Positions 10,046-18,998 of a stretch of DNA of 64,000 bases are shown here, piece by piece; the stretch's first letter is position 1; each line of letters opens with the position of its first letter. The notes beneath the pieces were generated by a model. That model made no database searches. It was not told where the DNA came from and saw only the letters and a program-made list of their open reading frames with translations. The translations under genes and the position numbers were made by a program. The stretch comes from Hyphomicrobium sp. (GTDB lineage Bacteria; Pseudomonadota; Alphaproteobacteria; Rhizobiales; Hyphomicrobiaceae), in NCBI RefSeq assembly GCF_003987855.1, contig NZ_RXIZ01000004.1, positions 261,759 to 325,758 of the forward strand, written 5' to 3'.

Positions 10046-12460
10046 GTGCGTAAGCGTTCCGTCGCTGCGATTGCGGTCGTGTGTCTATCGTTCACGGGTT
10101 CCAAGTTTTTGCGGGCACAGGAGGCGCCGACGCCAGGAGGCAACGTGACGGCCGACGAGGCGAGCGTTCTGCCGCCAGTGGTCGTGAACTCTCCAAATCA
10201 GCCGGTGTCGGCCACGAAGCGAAAGCCTCAAGCACAGACCGTATCTCAACCGACCGGCGGCAATGGACAAGCCGGATCGAGCAAAGCAGCAGGCTCCGGA
10301 GGCGCGCCTGCGATCGCGACGGGCGTCTTCACGCTCGGCCAGCTCGACATGATTGGCGGATCGACCATCACCAGCGAGGCTATGTGGACGTTCAATAAGC
10401 AGTCGCTCGGCCAAGCCGCAAACTTGCTGCCCGGCGTTTCGTGGTCAAGCACAGGCTCACCACAAGCCAACTCCAGCGGCTCGCGCAATGAAGGCGATAT
10501 CTTCGTTCGCGGATTCAATCGCTTTCAGGTTCCGCTCTCGATCGACGGCGTCAGGGTTTACCTTCCCGCCGACAACCGGATCGACATGAATCGCGCCGAA
10601 GTTCAGGTCGCGAAAGGCTACGTATCCGTCCTGAATGGGCCGGGCGGCGAAGGCGGCGCAATCAATCTTGTCTCGCGCAAGCCGACGAAGGAAATAGAAA
10701 TCGAGGGTCGTGCCGGCGTTATCGTCAATGGCGACGTCGACGATCTGAATTCCTGGAACGCATATGCGTTCGCCGGCACGCGCCAGAAGGGCTATTACGC
10801 ACAAATTTCAGGTACGATCGTCGACCAGGACCATTTCAATCTGTCGCACGATTTCACGCCTGCAGGCCCCGGCACCCTCGGCTACAGCAACGGCGTGGCC
10901 CAGGGCTTTCCCTACGAAAACGGCGGCGATCGCGACCACTCGGACTTTAGGGATTGGCGCATAAACACCAAGGTCGGCATCACGCCGAACGCCACTGACG
11001 AATATAGCATCAACTATACAAATCAGCAGAGCGAGAAGGATGCGCCGCTCCACGTCGACCGCCAGATCGTTCAAGGATACTTCAACGGCAATCAGGTTCG
11101 ATATTGGCAATGGCCCGATTGGAATACCTCGAGCCTCTCGTGGTTATCGAAAACGAAGCTCGGCGACGCCTCATATATCAAGACAAACATCTATTATAAT
11201 ACGTTCGACAACACGATCTCATTCTATCCCAACGCGACGTACACCAACCAGACCGCCGACAGTCCATATGAAGATTATTCATACGGCGGCTTTGTCGAGA
11301 TGGGCACCGACTTGATCCCGATGAACACGCTGAAGGGATCAATTCATTACCGCAAGGACGTGCACGCCGAACACAGCGTCAACTACAGCTACGCAACCTC
11401 GCCCCCGGCCGTAACGGAGAATGGCTACAAGCGTCAGGCTGAGGACGTATGGTCGTTCGCCGTCGAAAATACCTTTCACGCCACCAGCAGCCTCGACCTC
11501 GTTGCCGGCGTCAGCTTCGATACGAACCAAGTCTTGGAAAACGTTGCGAACGGTGTCGAGGCCGGCACGTCAAAGCCCAACGCCAACGCATGGAACTGGC
11601 AGACCGCAGCGATCTATCGCTACAGCCCGACAGGATCTGTCCACGCCGACGTCTCAAGCCGAACGCGCTTCCCGACATTGTTCGAGCGTTACAGCACCCG
11701 CTTCGACGCCAAGGATCCCGATCCAAACGTCGCCCCCGAGCGTGCCACCAACTACGAAATTGGCATCGGAGATACGGTGTTTCGTAATGTCCGCATGTCC
11801 TCTGCCGTCTTCTATTCCGACGTCGAACACAGCATCCAAAACGCTTTCACGGCGGCCAATGCAAAGACCTCTATCGTTGGCGTCAGCCCGGACGGCCACT
11901 ACTACGGCGTCGAGTTTTCGGCCGATTGGGACGTCACGCGGACGCTGCGATTCGGAGGAAATTATACCTACACCGAGCGAGATCTGGATTTTGTGGGCGC
12001 AGCAGCTGATCTGCCCGCTGGAACGTCGGCATCAGTACGAAATGCCGTCGCCGCAACTCAGCTCGAAGGCGTGCCGCGTCACAAAGGGTTTATCTACTTG
12101 GCGTGGAAAGTGACCGACAAACTGACGTTCACGCCAAACGTCGAGCTTGCATCCGACCGCGTATCGCTGGTCACGAGCTGCGCCTCGACGCTAGTCCCAA
12201 GCGGCGGCGCCAGTGCAACGCCAATCAGCTCATCAAACGGCAACTGCGGCAAAGCGCCGAACCCCGGCGCCAAGCAACTCCCGAGCTACGTTAATCTCGG
12301 CGCCTACGCGCTTGTCAATTTTCAGGCCGAATACGCATTCAATGATAATGCATCCATTGCAATTGGAGGCAGCAATCTGCTTGATGAAAATTATTCACTG
12401 GCAGACGGCTTTCCCGAGCCAGGGCGCCAATTCTTTGCTAACTTGCGAGCTCGCTTCTGA
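10046..12460 (+). CDS. TonB-dependent outer-membrane receptor, possibly for a molybdenum/tungsten oxyanion complex
   Basis: 804 aa. GTG 10046 is preceded at 8 bases by GGGGG and gives the signal peptide RKRSVAAIAVVCLSFTG, cleaved near LRAQ-E; GTG 10031 is an in-frame alternative. After a proline/glutamine-rich linker, the plug domain spans about residues 95-215 (LGQAANLLPGVSW, DIFVRGFNRFQVPLSIDGV, GPGGEGGAINLVSR). A 22-strand barrel follows and ends in the canonical terminal Phe (FFANLRARF). The plug and barrel resemble siderophore-type receptors but I cannot assign a ligand from sequence. It heads an operon with a Mop protein (15-bp gap) and an exported protein, behind a ModE-type operator. 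A molybdate or tungstate role is inferred from that context alone. Confidence 0.9.
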   Translation: MRKRSVAAIAVVCLSFTGSKFLRAQEAPTPGGNVTADEASVLPPVVVNSPNQPVSATKRKPQAQTVSQPTGGNGQAGSSKAAGSGGAPAIATGVFTLGQLDMIGGSTITSEAMWTFNKQSLGQAANLLPGVSWSSTGSPQANSSGSRNEGDIFVRGFNRFQVPLSIDGVRVYLPADNRIDMNRAEVQVAKGYVSVLNGPGGEGGAINLVSRKPTKEIEIEGRAGVIVNGDVDDLNSWNAYAFAGTRQKGYYAQISGTIVDQDHFNLSHDFTPAGPGTLGYSNGVAQGFPYENGGDRDHSDFRDWRINTKVGITPNATDEYSINYTNQQSEKDAPLHVDRQIVQGYFNGNQVRYWQWPDWNTSSLSWLSKTKLGDASYIKTNIYYNTFDNTISFYPNATYTNQTADSPYEDYSYGGFVEMGTDLIPMNTLKGSIHYRKDVHAEHSVNYSYATSPPAVTENGYKRQAEDVWSFAVENTFHATSSLDLVAGVSFDTNQVLENVANGVEAGTSKPNANAWNWQTAAIYRYSPTGSVHADVSSRTRFPTLFERYSTRFDAKDPDPNVAPERATNYEIGIGDTVFRNVRMSSAVFYSDVEHSIQNAFTAANAKTSIVGVSPDGHYYGVEFSADWDVTRTLRFGGNYTYTERDLDFVGAAADLPAGTSASVRNAVAATQLEGVPRHKGFIYLAWKVTDKLTFTPNVELASDRVSLVTSCASTLVPSGGASATPISSSNGNCGKAPNPGAKQLPSYVNLGAYALVNFQAEYAFNDNASIAIGGSNLLDENYSLADGFPEPGRQFFANLRARF

Positions 12461-12475
12461 GAGGAAGGACTAGGA

Positions 12476-12682
12476 ATGAAGATTAGCGCGAGAAACGTGC
12501 TCAAAGGAAAAATTGTCGACGTCGTGAAAGGCGCGACGACGGCTCACGTGCGCATCGACGTCGGCGGCACCATCGTGACGGCTTCGATCACCAACGAAGC
12601 CGTCGCCGACCTAGGTCTTGAAAAAGGCATGTCGGCGTCCGCCGTCATCAAGGCCTCTGATGTCATGGTTGCGGTGGACTGA
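12476..12682 (+). CDS. Mop/TOBE-domain molybdate-binding protein (molbindin)
   Basis: 68 aa, one complete Mop domain: SARNVLKGKIVDVVKGATTA, then HVRIDVGGTIVTASITN, then LGLEKGMSASAVIKASDVMV. These match molbindins and the C-terminal TOBE domains of ModC and ModE. Such proteins bind molybdate or tungstate in the cytoplasm as multimers with sites at subunit interfaces, and act as stores or buffers. The SD AGGA lies directly upstream of ATG. It is sandwiched between the TonB receptor and an exported protein, with 15-bp and 1-bp gaps, so all three should be on one transcript. Confidence 0.9.
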   Translation: MKISARNVLKGKIVDVVKGATTAHVRIDVGGTIVTASITNEAVADLGLEKGMSASAVIKASDVMVAVD

Positions 12683-12683
12683 C

Positions 12684-13211
12684 ATGAATAACGCACGTTG
12701 GATTTCCGCGCTGGCATGCGCCGCAGCGCTCGCGATCTCCTCGCAGGCCTTCGCTGCAGAAACGGGCGGCTGCCAGAGTTTCTCTTGGTCGATCGCGACC
12801 GAGTTGAAATGGATGAAAGCGGCGGACAGCCAGGCGGCTGCCTCCGGGGCCAAGCTTCCTCAGCCACCTGAAAAGGCCATCACCCTGGCGCTTGAACCCA
12901 TGAGCGCCGTTTCCTTTCCTGTCGCGCCGACCGGCAAGCGCAAGCTGGAAGGCGAAGCGCATGGCGGCATCGTGACCTTCGACAGCCCGAGCAGCGCGCC
13001 GGGCTCCTATCAGGTTTCGATGGATGTTCCGGGCTGGGTCGACGTCGTTCAGGATGGCAAGGCGCTGAAGCCGACAGCCCACAGCGGCAAGTCCGACTGC
13101 GACGGCGTCCGCAAGAGCGTTCGCTTCACGCTGGATCCCGGCCCGTTTACGCTTGAATTCAGCAATATCAAAAACGACAAGATGAAGTTCACGGTCAAAC
13201 AGGCGGACTAG
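12684..13211 (+). CDS. Exported protein of unknown function in the TonB receptor-Mop operon
   Basis: 175 aa from ATG 12684, one base after the Mop stop. A signal peptide (NNARWISALACAAALAIS, cleavage after AFA-AE near residue 24) predicts a periplasmic location. The mature part has two or three cysteines (GGCQSF near the start, SDCDGVRKS late). Its C-terminal half is beta-rich, with the pattern GWVDVVQDGKALKP followed by HSGKSDCDGVRKSVRF and GPFTLEFS. From memory this pattern occurs in a family of uncharacterised secreted proteins, unverified here. Context makes it a candidate periplasmic partner of the receptor, for example a ligand-binding or processing protein. A frame extension to 12618 overlaps mop and is unlikely. 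Confidence 0.85.
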   Translation: MNNARWISALACAAALAISSQAFAAETGGCQSFSWSIATELKWMKAADSQAAASGAKLPQPPEKAITLALEPMSAVSFPVAPTGKRKLEGEAHGGIVTFDSPSSAPGSYQVSMDVPGWVDVVQDGKALKPTAHSGKSDCDGVRKSVRFTLDPGPFTLEFSNIKNDKMKFTVKQAD

Positions 13212-13248
13212 CGCTTGACAGCCTCAGCCCTCGGCCTATTGGCACCCC

Positions 13249-13968
13249 ATGAACTTTTTCGCTGATACGCCGAGGCTGGAGCTGTTCCGGCTCGCCGGCA
13301 TTCCGATCAAGATCGACATCACCTTTATTCTGGTGCCGATCTTTCTTTTCGACGTCCTGCAGCAATCGCCTAACACCTTCGCCATCCTGACCGCCGGCAT
13401 TTTTCTTTCGGTTTTGCTGCATGAGATCGGCCATGCAACGCTCGCGCGGCTCTTTCGGGTGCCGGTCGGCGAAATCCTCGTCGGCGGATTTTACGGCTAT
13501 GCGCGCATGCTCCGGGCCGCGCCCTCCGCCTTCGCCAGCATCGTAATCCTCTTCGCCGGGCCGCTGACGAATGGCCTGATTTTTCTGCTCTGTTGGTACG
13601 TGCTTGGCTGGCCGGAAGTCGGCTGGACCGGCCGCTTTGGACCGATCGATCCCTTGCCCGCGATCGCCGGCAGCCCGTGGGGCATCTATGCCATCTTCAC
13701 GCTCGCCCGCATCAATCTCGCGATGCTGGTTTTCAATTTACTTCCCGCGTTTCCGCTCGACGGTGGCCGCATCTATCGCGACATGCTGGGCGCGATCATC
13801 CCGCGCCCCACCGCCGTTCGCGCCATCGCCATACTGGGCGTCGTCATTGGCCTGTGGAGTGCCTACGTCGGGTTCAGGGGCAGCATTGTTCTGCTCCTCA
13901 TCGGCGCGCAGATCGCGATCATGAACTGGGCGATCTTCAAACAACCCGCTGAAGCCGAAGATCGCTAG
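13249..13968 (+). CDS. Site-2-protease family zinc metalloprotease (M50)
   Basis: 239-aa intramembrane protease with several membrane segments. The zinc-binding motif HEIGH is at residues 58-62, and NLLPAFPLDGGR, carrying the third ligand Asp, begins at residue 163. There is no PDZ or CBS domain, so this is a compact M50B-type member rather than RseP. Substrates cannot be predicted. It starts 37 bp after the exported-protein gene, so read-through from that operon is possible, but there is no functional link. Confidence 0.9.
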   Translation: MNFFADTPRLELFRLAGIPIKIDITFILVPIFLFDVLQQSPNTFAILTAGIFLSVLLHEIGHATLARLFRVPVGEILVGGFYGYARMLRAAPSAFASIVILFAGPLTNGLIFLLCWYVLGWPEVGWTGRFGPIDPLPAIAGSPWGIYAIFTLARINLAMLVFNLLPAFPLDGGRIYRDMLGAIIPRPTAVRAIAILGVVIGLWSAYVGFRGSIVLLLIGAQIAIMNWAIFKQPAEAEDR

Positions 13969-14040
13969 CCCGACGATTGCAAATTTGCCGCTTCTCCGTG
14001 CATATCTGGCGCCGCCTTACCGACCTTGCCGGGAGCCCCG

Positions 14041-14820
14041 ATGACCCGCGTCTCCGTCAATCGCACGCTTGCGCGCCTTTATTGGCTGCTGTCGCTCGTG
14101 CTGCTTCTGTTGCTGGCGTCGAAGTTTGCCAATGACATTCCCGGCATCCCGCCGTTCGTCATCTCCGCCGCCAACAACTTCTATGATTTCATGCGCGACA
14201 TGTCCCTGCTGATCGCCACCGGCGGCGTCGCCTACATCTCCAACATCTATCAGAAGCGGTCGAACTTCGTCGAAAGCCTGGAAGAGGAATGGCGCAACAT
14301 CGTGCGCACGAAATCGGTGCTGCTGTCGACCTGCGAGAAACCGTATCTCGCCACCGACGACTATCTTGCCGCCTATTACAGGGTGAGTGAGACGATCGAC
14401 ACCATGCGCATCGTCTATCGCAACGCCGGCGAGACCGATGGCCTCGTCGGGCTCTACCCCTACGCGCCGCTGCATGACATGCGCCGCGCCATCCAGACCT
14501 TGGATCCGCGCGTGGCATCCGACGTTACGAAGGAGAAGAAGGCGCTCGTCCGGGACGCCATACTGCAATCGTTCTACGCGCTCCGCGAAACGTTCCTCGA
14601 AGAACTGGATCTCGAAGAGCCGCAGCATCCCCTGCTTATTGCTGGCAGCCGCCGTCTAAAAACGCCGGGCGCGGCCGTCTCCGCGCGCGTCATGGAGGAA
14701 TACCAGCGCAAGAAGCTCGATCGCGACGCTTCTCCACGCCCCGATATCGACGTCTTTCTGACGAAGCTTCGTTCGGCGGAGGAAGGTGAGGCAGGGAAAG
14801 CGCCCGTCCCCGGCCGGTAA
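14041..14820 (+). CDS. Hypothetical membrane-anchored protein
   Basis: 259 aa from ATG 14041, with GGGAG 5-8 bases upstream; a TTG at 14026 is an in-frame alternative. Residues 11-28 form a strong membrane segment and about 47-66 a second weaker one. The rest is a mostly helical, charged cytoplasmic domain (EEEWRNIVRTKSVLLSTC, YYRVSETIDTMRIVYR). No known motif is seen. It lies in the same direction as the flanking genes but with separate spacing. Confidence 0.75.
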   Translation: MTRVSVNRTLARLYWLLSLVLLLLLASKFANDIPGIPPFVISAANNFYDFMRDMSLLIATGGVAYISNIYQKRSNFVESLEEEWRNIVRTKSVLLSTCEKPYLATDDYLAAYYRVSETIDTMRIVYRNAGETDGLVGLYPYAPLHDMRRAIQTLDPRVASDVTKEKKALVRDAILQSFYALRETFLEELDLEEPQHPLLIAGSRRLKTPGAAVSARVMEEYQRKKLDRDASPRPDIDVFLTKLRSAEEGEAGKAPVPGR

Positions 14821-15010
14821 TCGGCACCGCCATGCTGTTTTGAAACAATTTCCGTGCCAGTCTGTGGCTCCAAGGCCTTTTTGACGGTTAAGCCGCACCT
14901 TATATGACGCGAGCCGCCTAGCGGGCCGCCGTGCCGTCATGCTACGTGCGAGCCAATATTGCGCCGCGCTGGCCAAGCCCGCGGCGCTTCCCATAACTTT
15001 CAGGTTGCAA

Positions 15011-16840
15011 ATGGCACTTCGCAATATCGCGATCATCGCGCACGTCGACCATGGCAAGACGACACTCGTCGACGAGCTTCTGAAGCAGTCCGGCTCCTTC
15101 CGCGACAATCAGAAGGTGGCCGAGCGCGCCATGGATTCCAATGATCTCGAGCGCGAACGCGGCATCACCATTCTGGCGAAGTGCACGAGCGTCGAGTGGA
15201 AGGGCACCCGCATCAATATCGTCGATACGCCAGGCCACGCCGACTTCGGTGGCGAGGTCGAGCGCATCCTGAACATGGTCGACGGCGTCATCGTCTTGGT
15301 CGACGCCTCGGAAGGCCCGCTGCCGCAGACCAAATTCGTCGTATCGAAAGCCTTGAAGCGCGGCCTCCGGCCAATCGTCGCCATCAACAAGATCGATCGC
15401 CCCGACGAGCGCCACACCGACGTCTTGAACGAAGTCTTCGATCTCTTCGCCAATCTCGACGCCACCGATGAGCAGCTCGACTTTCCGATCCTATACGGCT
15501 CAGGCCGCAATGGTTGGATGGCGCGCGATCCGTCAGGTCCGCAGGAAAATCTCGGACCGATGTTCGATCTGATCCTTGAACACGTACCGCCGCCGGCCGT
15601 CGACGATGGTCCGTTCCGCATGCTGGCGACGACGCTCGACGCCGATCCGTTCCTTGGGCGCATTCTGACCGGCCGCGTGACCGCGGGCACCGTCAAGCCG
15701 AACCAAGCACTGAAGGCGCTCGATCGCGACGGCAAAGTTCTGGAGAACTTCCGCGTCCAGAAGGTTCTGGCCTTCCACGGCCTCGAACGCGTTCCCGTCG
15801 AATCCGCTGGCGCCGGCGACATCATCGCGCTCGCCGGCATGAGCGAAGCCAACGTTGCCGATACGCTCGCAGACCCCTCTGTCGAGGAGCCGCTTCCCGC
15901 CCAGCCTGTCGATCCGCCGACCCTGTCGATGACGTTCCGCATCAACGATGGCCCCTTCGCCGGCCAAGAAGGCGACAAGGTTCAAAGCCGCGTCATTCGC
16001 GATCGTCTCTTGAAGGAAGCCGAGCGCAACATCGCCATCCGCGTCAGCGAAAACGAGGATCGCGACAGCTTTTCCGTTTCAGGTCGCGGCGAACTTCAGC
16101 TCGCGATCCTGATCGAAAATATGCGCCGCGAAGGCTTCGAATTGACGGTTTCACGCCCCAAGGTCGTGTTCGAAACGGACGCGGAAACCGGCCAGCGCAT
16201 GGAGCCGATCGAAGAAGTCATCATCGACGTCGATGACGGCTACACCGGCGTCGTCGTGCAGAAGCTTTCAGAACGCAAGGGTGATCTCCTCGAGATGCGC
16301 CCCTCGGGCGGCGGGCGCACGCGCATGGTGTTCCACGTGCCGACGCGCGGGCTGCTGGGCTACCAGTCGGAGCTTCTCTCCGACACGCGCGGCACCGGCA
16401 TCATGAACAAGCTGTTCCATTCGTATAAGCCGTTCAAGGGTGAGATCGCGGGCCGCCGCACCGGCGTTCTGATTTCAAACAGCCCAGGCGAAGCCGTTGC
16501 CTACGCGATCTTCAATTTGCAGGATCGCGGGCCCTTCATGATCAACCCGCAGGATCGGGTCTACGAAGGCATGATCGTGGGCGAGCATTCGCGCGACAAC
16601 GATCTTGAGGTCAATGTCATCAAGGGCAAGAAGCTCACCAACGTCCGCGCGTCCGGCAAGGACGACGCCGTGCTGCTGACGCCGCCGATGCGCCTCACGC
16701 TAGAAAAAGCCATGAGCTACATAACCGACGAAGAGTTGGTCGAGGTGACGCCGAAATCGATCCGCCTTCGCAAGCGCTATCTCGATCCCAACGAGCGCAA
16801 GCGCCAGAGCCGCAAGAGCGAGGCTGAACGCGCCGGCTGA
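15011..16840 (+). CDS. typA: Translational GTPase TypA/BipA
   Basis: Ribosome-associated GTPase of the EF-G class, involved in 50S assembly and stress adaptation. The N-terminus ALRNIAIIAHVDHGKTTL holds the P-loop; RGITILAKC is switch I, DTPGHADFGGE switch II and NKIDRPDER the G4 motif. Domain V and the TypA-specific C-terminal domain follow (RMVFHVPTRGLLGYQSE, VRASGKDDAVLLTPP). 609 aa from ATG 15011; the frame is open to 14939 but that extension is not conserved-looking. Confidence 0.97.
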   Translation: MALRNIAIIAHVDHGKTTLVDELLKQSGSFRDNQKVAERAMDSNDLERERGITILAKCTSVEWKGTRINIVDTPGHADFGGEVERILNMVDGVIVLVDASEGPLPQTKFVVSKALKRGLRPIVAINKIDRPDERHTDVLNEVFDLFANLDATDEQLDFPILYGSGRNGWMARDPSGPQENLGPMFDLILEHVPPPAVDDGPFRMLATTLDADPFLGRILTGRVTAGTVKPNQALKALDRDGKVLENFRVQKVLAFHGLERVPVESAGAGDIIALAGMSEANVADTLADPSVEEPLPAQPVDPPTLSMTFRINDGPFAGQEGDKVQSRVIRDRLLKEAERNIAIRVSENEDRDSFSVSGRGELQLAILIENMRREGFELTVSRPKVVFETDAETGQRMEPIEEVIIDVDDGYTGVVVQKLSERKGDLLEMRPSGGGRTRMVFHVPTRGLLGYQSELLSDTRGTGIMNKLFHSYKPFKGEIAGRRTGVLISNSPGEAVAYAIFNLQDRGPFMINPQDRVYEGMIVGEHSRDNDLEVNVIKGKKLTNVRASGKDDAVLLTPPMRLTLEKAMSYITDEELVEVTPKSIRLRKRYLDPNERKRQSRKSEAERAG

Positions 16841-16956
16841 GTAACAACGTTTCATCTCCTTGTGAATTCGGCCCGTCGGGAAAAAATCCCGGGTTGAACC
16901 TGACGTTTTCCGTTCACAAATGGTGTGGGTCAAGAACACGTCATAGGAGAGACCTG

Positions 16957-17211
16957 ATGAAACGTTTTGCCGTTGCCGCCTGCGCCGTCTTTGCGATGTC
17001 GCTTCCAGCCTTTGCTGATGCGCCATTGAGCGAGGAAGAAATGAAGAGCGCGACGTCTGCAGCATCGGCACTCGGGTGCGAAGGCGGCAAGTGGGAAAAG
17101 GAAACCGAAGGCACCGGCGTCTTCGAGCTTGACGATGCAAAATGCAAGAACGGCTCGTATGACCTGAAGTTCGACAAGGACTTCAAGCTGCTCAACATGA
17201 GCGCGGACTGA
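16957..17211 (+). CDS. Small exported PepSY-like protein
   Basis: 84 aa with a signal peptide (KRFAVAACAVFAMSLPAFA, cleavage before DAPL). The mature part resembles a single PepSY-type domain: a helix (EEEMKSATSAASALG) followed by strands ending YDLKFDKDFKLLNMS. Two cysteines (LGCEGG, AKCKNG) could form a disulfide. ATG 16957 has the SD GGAGAG upstream. PepSY-like periplasmic proteins often inhibit proteases or sense ligands; no specific role can be assigned. A strong terminator follows. Confidence 0.75.
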   Translation: MKRFAVAACAVFAMSLPAFADAPLSEEEMKSATSAASALGCEGGKWEKETEGTGVFELDDAKCKNGSYDLKFDKDFKLLNMSAD

Positions 17212-17231
17212 CAATCGCGGATTTGACCGAT

Positions 17232-17262
17232 GCGGATGAGCCTTTTGGCTCGTCCGCTTTTT
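17232..17262 (+). terminator. Rho-independent terminator after the PepSY-like gene
   Basis: 11-bp stem (17232-17242 with 17247-17257, one G-U pair) around a TTTT loop, followed by five Ts, 21 bp after the stop codon. Confidence 0.85.
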
Positions 17263-17419
17263 GCTCACTATCCTTCCCTCACTCTCCGGTTTGACTTACG
17301 CTCTGGGCTTTGGTTTCTCTTGGCCGGGCCAAATCCATTGCACGTGTATGGCCGCTGGTAGGCCGTCACTGAATGCTCCGACTCTCCCGATCTGTTGCTG
17401 AAGACCATAAGTCACGGGG

Positions 17420-18721
17420 ATGCCCGTGATCGCGTGGCCCGACAACATCAAGCCAACGCCCGCGTTCGAGCGCGCGGCAGCCTTCATGAAAGAAGAGTCG
17501 GGCAATCTCTTCGTGACCGGCCGGGCCGGAACCGGCAAGTCGACGCTTCTTAAAGCCCTGCGCGATGCCTATGAGGATCGCATGGTGGTCCTCGCCCCCA
17601 CAGGGCTTGCGGCAATCAACATCGGCGGCCAGACGATCCACTCGTTTTTCGGCTTCCCCCCAAGGCTCATTCAGAGGGACGACATCCGCCGCAGCCGCAA
17701 TGGCCGCGTGATGCGCAAGCTTGAATTCGTTGTCATTGATGAAGCCTCGATGGTGCGTTCGGATATGATGTGGGCGATCGATCAGTCGCTTCGCGTCAAT
17801 CGCGGACGCCCGCGCGAACCCTTCGGTGGCGCCCGCCTGCTGCTGTTCGCGGATCTGCATCAACTGCCGCCGGTCATTCAGGAACCGGAGGTCCTGGCCC
17901 ATCTTACTGAAGAGCACGGCAGCCCCTTCTTTTTCTCGATCGGCGCGCTGCGCGAAGGCTCAGGCACCGCGCTGCTCGAGCTTGAGCAGATATTCCGGCA
18001 AACCGACAATGAGCTCATCAACGTGCTCAATGCGGTTCGCGACGGCAACGTCACCGAGGACGACCTCGCGTTCATCAACAAACGCGTCAGTCCCATTCGT
18101 ACGCTGTCCGAAGGCGAGCCGTACGTCATCCTGACGACGACCAACGCGGCCGCCAAGCGCATCAACACGGCTTATCTCGAAGCGCTTCCTGGCAAAGGCT
18201 CTCGCTTTGACGCCAACATAACAGGTGAGTTCACGGCGAACGTCCAACCGGCGGAAAGCGCGCTGGAACTGAAGGCCGGCGCCAAAGTCATGATGCTCAG
18301 GAACGACCCGGACCGCCGCTGGGTCAATGGCACCATCGCCCGCGTTTCCCGGCTGACCGAGAAGCAGGTCTTCGTCGAAGTCTCCGGCAAAGAGTACGAG
18401 GTTGAGCAGGTCGCCTGGGAACATCGCCGCTACGCCTTCGATCAAGCCCAAGAGAAGATCGTCGAGACCGTCGCGGGCACGTTCAAGCAGTTCCCTCTGC
18501 GGCTCGCTTGGGCGCTCACGATCCATAAGGCCCAGGGCCTCACCCTCGACAAGGTGTATATCGACCTGGGTTCCGGCACATTCGCCCACGGGCAAACCTA
18601 TGTGGCCCTCTCCCGGTGCCGGACCCTGGAGGGATTGGCGCTCGCGCGGCCGCTGACCCGCCGCGACATAATGTTCGATCCGAATGCGGTCGGTTATCGC
18701 GATGTTTTCTCAAAACTTTGA
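17420..18721 (+). CDS. Pif1/RecD-like superfamily 1 DNA helicase
   Basis: 433 aa. Walker A GRAGTGKS is at residues 34-41, APTGLAAINIGG is motif Ia-like, VVIDEASMVRSDM is Walker B, and the later LTTTNAAAKRIN, LAWALTIHKAQGLTLDKV and YVALSRC blocks are SF1 motifs IV-VI (the UvrD_C_2 / RecD C-terminal type). The length and motif order fit bacterial Pif1-family 5'-3' helicases rather than RecD, and no recB or recC is near. Its role in replication or repair is not specified by context. Confidence 0.9.
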   Translation: MPVIAWPDNIKPTPAFERAAAFMKEESGNLFVTGRAGTGKSTLLKALRDAYEDRMVVLAPTGLAAINIGGQTIHSFFGFPPRLIQRDDIRRSRNGRVMRKLEFVVIDEASMVRSDMMWAIDQSLRVNRGRPREPFGGARLLLFADLHQLPPVIQEPEVLAHLTEEHGSPFFFSIGALREGSGTALLELEQIFRQTDNELINVLNAVRDGNVTEDDLAFINKRVSPIRTLSEGEPYVILTTTNAAAKRINTAYLEALPGKGSRFDANITGEFTANVQPAESALELKAGAKVMMLRNDPDRRWVNGTIARVSRLTEKQVFVEVSGKEYEVEQVAWEHRRYAFDQAQEKIVETVAGTFKQFPLRLAWALTIHKAQGLTLDKVYIDLGSGTFAHGQTYVALSRCRTLEGLALARPLTRRDIMFDPNAVGYRDVFSKL

Positions 18722-18731
18722 GTACTGACGC

Positions 18732-18742
18732 GTGCAGTGCAC
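18732..18742 (+). promoter_or_regulatory. Short palindrome upstream of phasin gene (possible repressor site)
   Basis: GTGCA-G-TGCAC is a perfect 5+1+5 palindrome about 140 bp upstream of the candidate phasin -35 box. PHB-responsive PhaR repressors bind TGC/GCA-rich sites near phasin genes, but the distance is large and short palindromes arise by chance. Confidence 0.2.
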
Positions 18743-18882
18743 ACCAAGTCTATTTCGCAAGTGCGAACAATTGGATAGCGAAAGGCCTACCCACCCTAGA
18801 CCTTGGCCTGTCACATTCGGGGCATAAGGACGCGATGAAAAAACCAATTGTCGCGATCTTGCGCGTGCGCAGCAAAAACTTA

Positions 18883-18911
18883 TTGCAACGCACCATTCAA
18901 TTGCTTATATT
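18883..18911 (+). promoter_or_regulatory. Candidate sigma-70 promoter for the phasin gene
   Basis: TTGCAA at 18883-18888 and TATATT at 18906-18911 with an ideal 17-bp spacer, in a locally AT-rich stretch. This leaves a leader of about 80 bases before the phasin ATG, which has a strong AGGAG SD. Confidence 0.5.
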
Positions 18912-18998
18912 TCACGCACTGGCATTGCCCCATCGGGCACCAGACGCACCATTCGAAATTTCATTTAAGCAGACACTGATAATCCAGGAGTGACCCCC

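Noticed and set aside
16880-16915. CGGGA-AAAAA-TCCCG hairpin after typA as terminator
   Set aside because: Short stem and no following T-tract.
18616-18993. 125-aa frame between the Pif1-like helicase and the phasin gene
   Set aside because: Overlaps the helicase end and covers the phasin promoter and SD; no motif.
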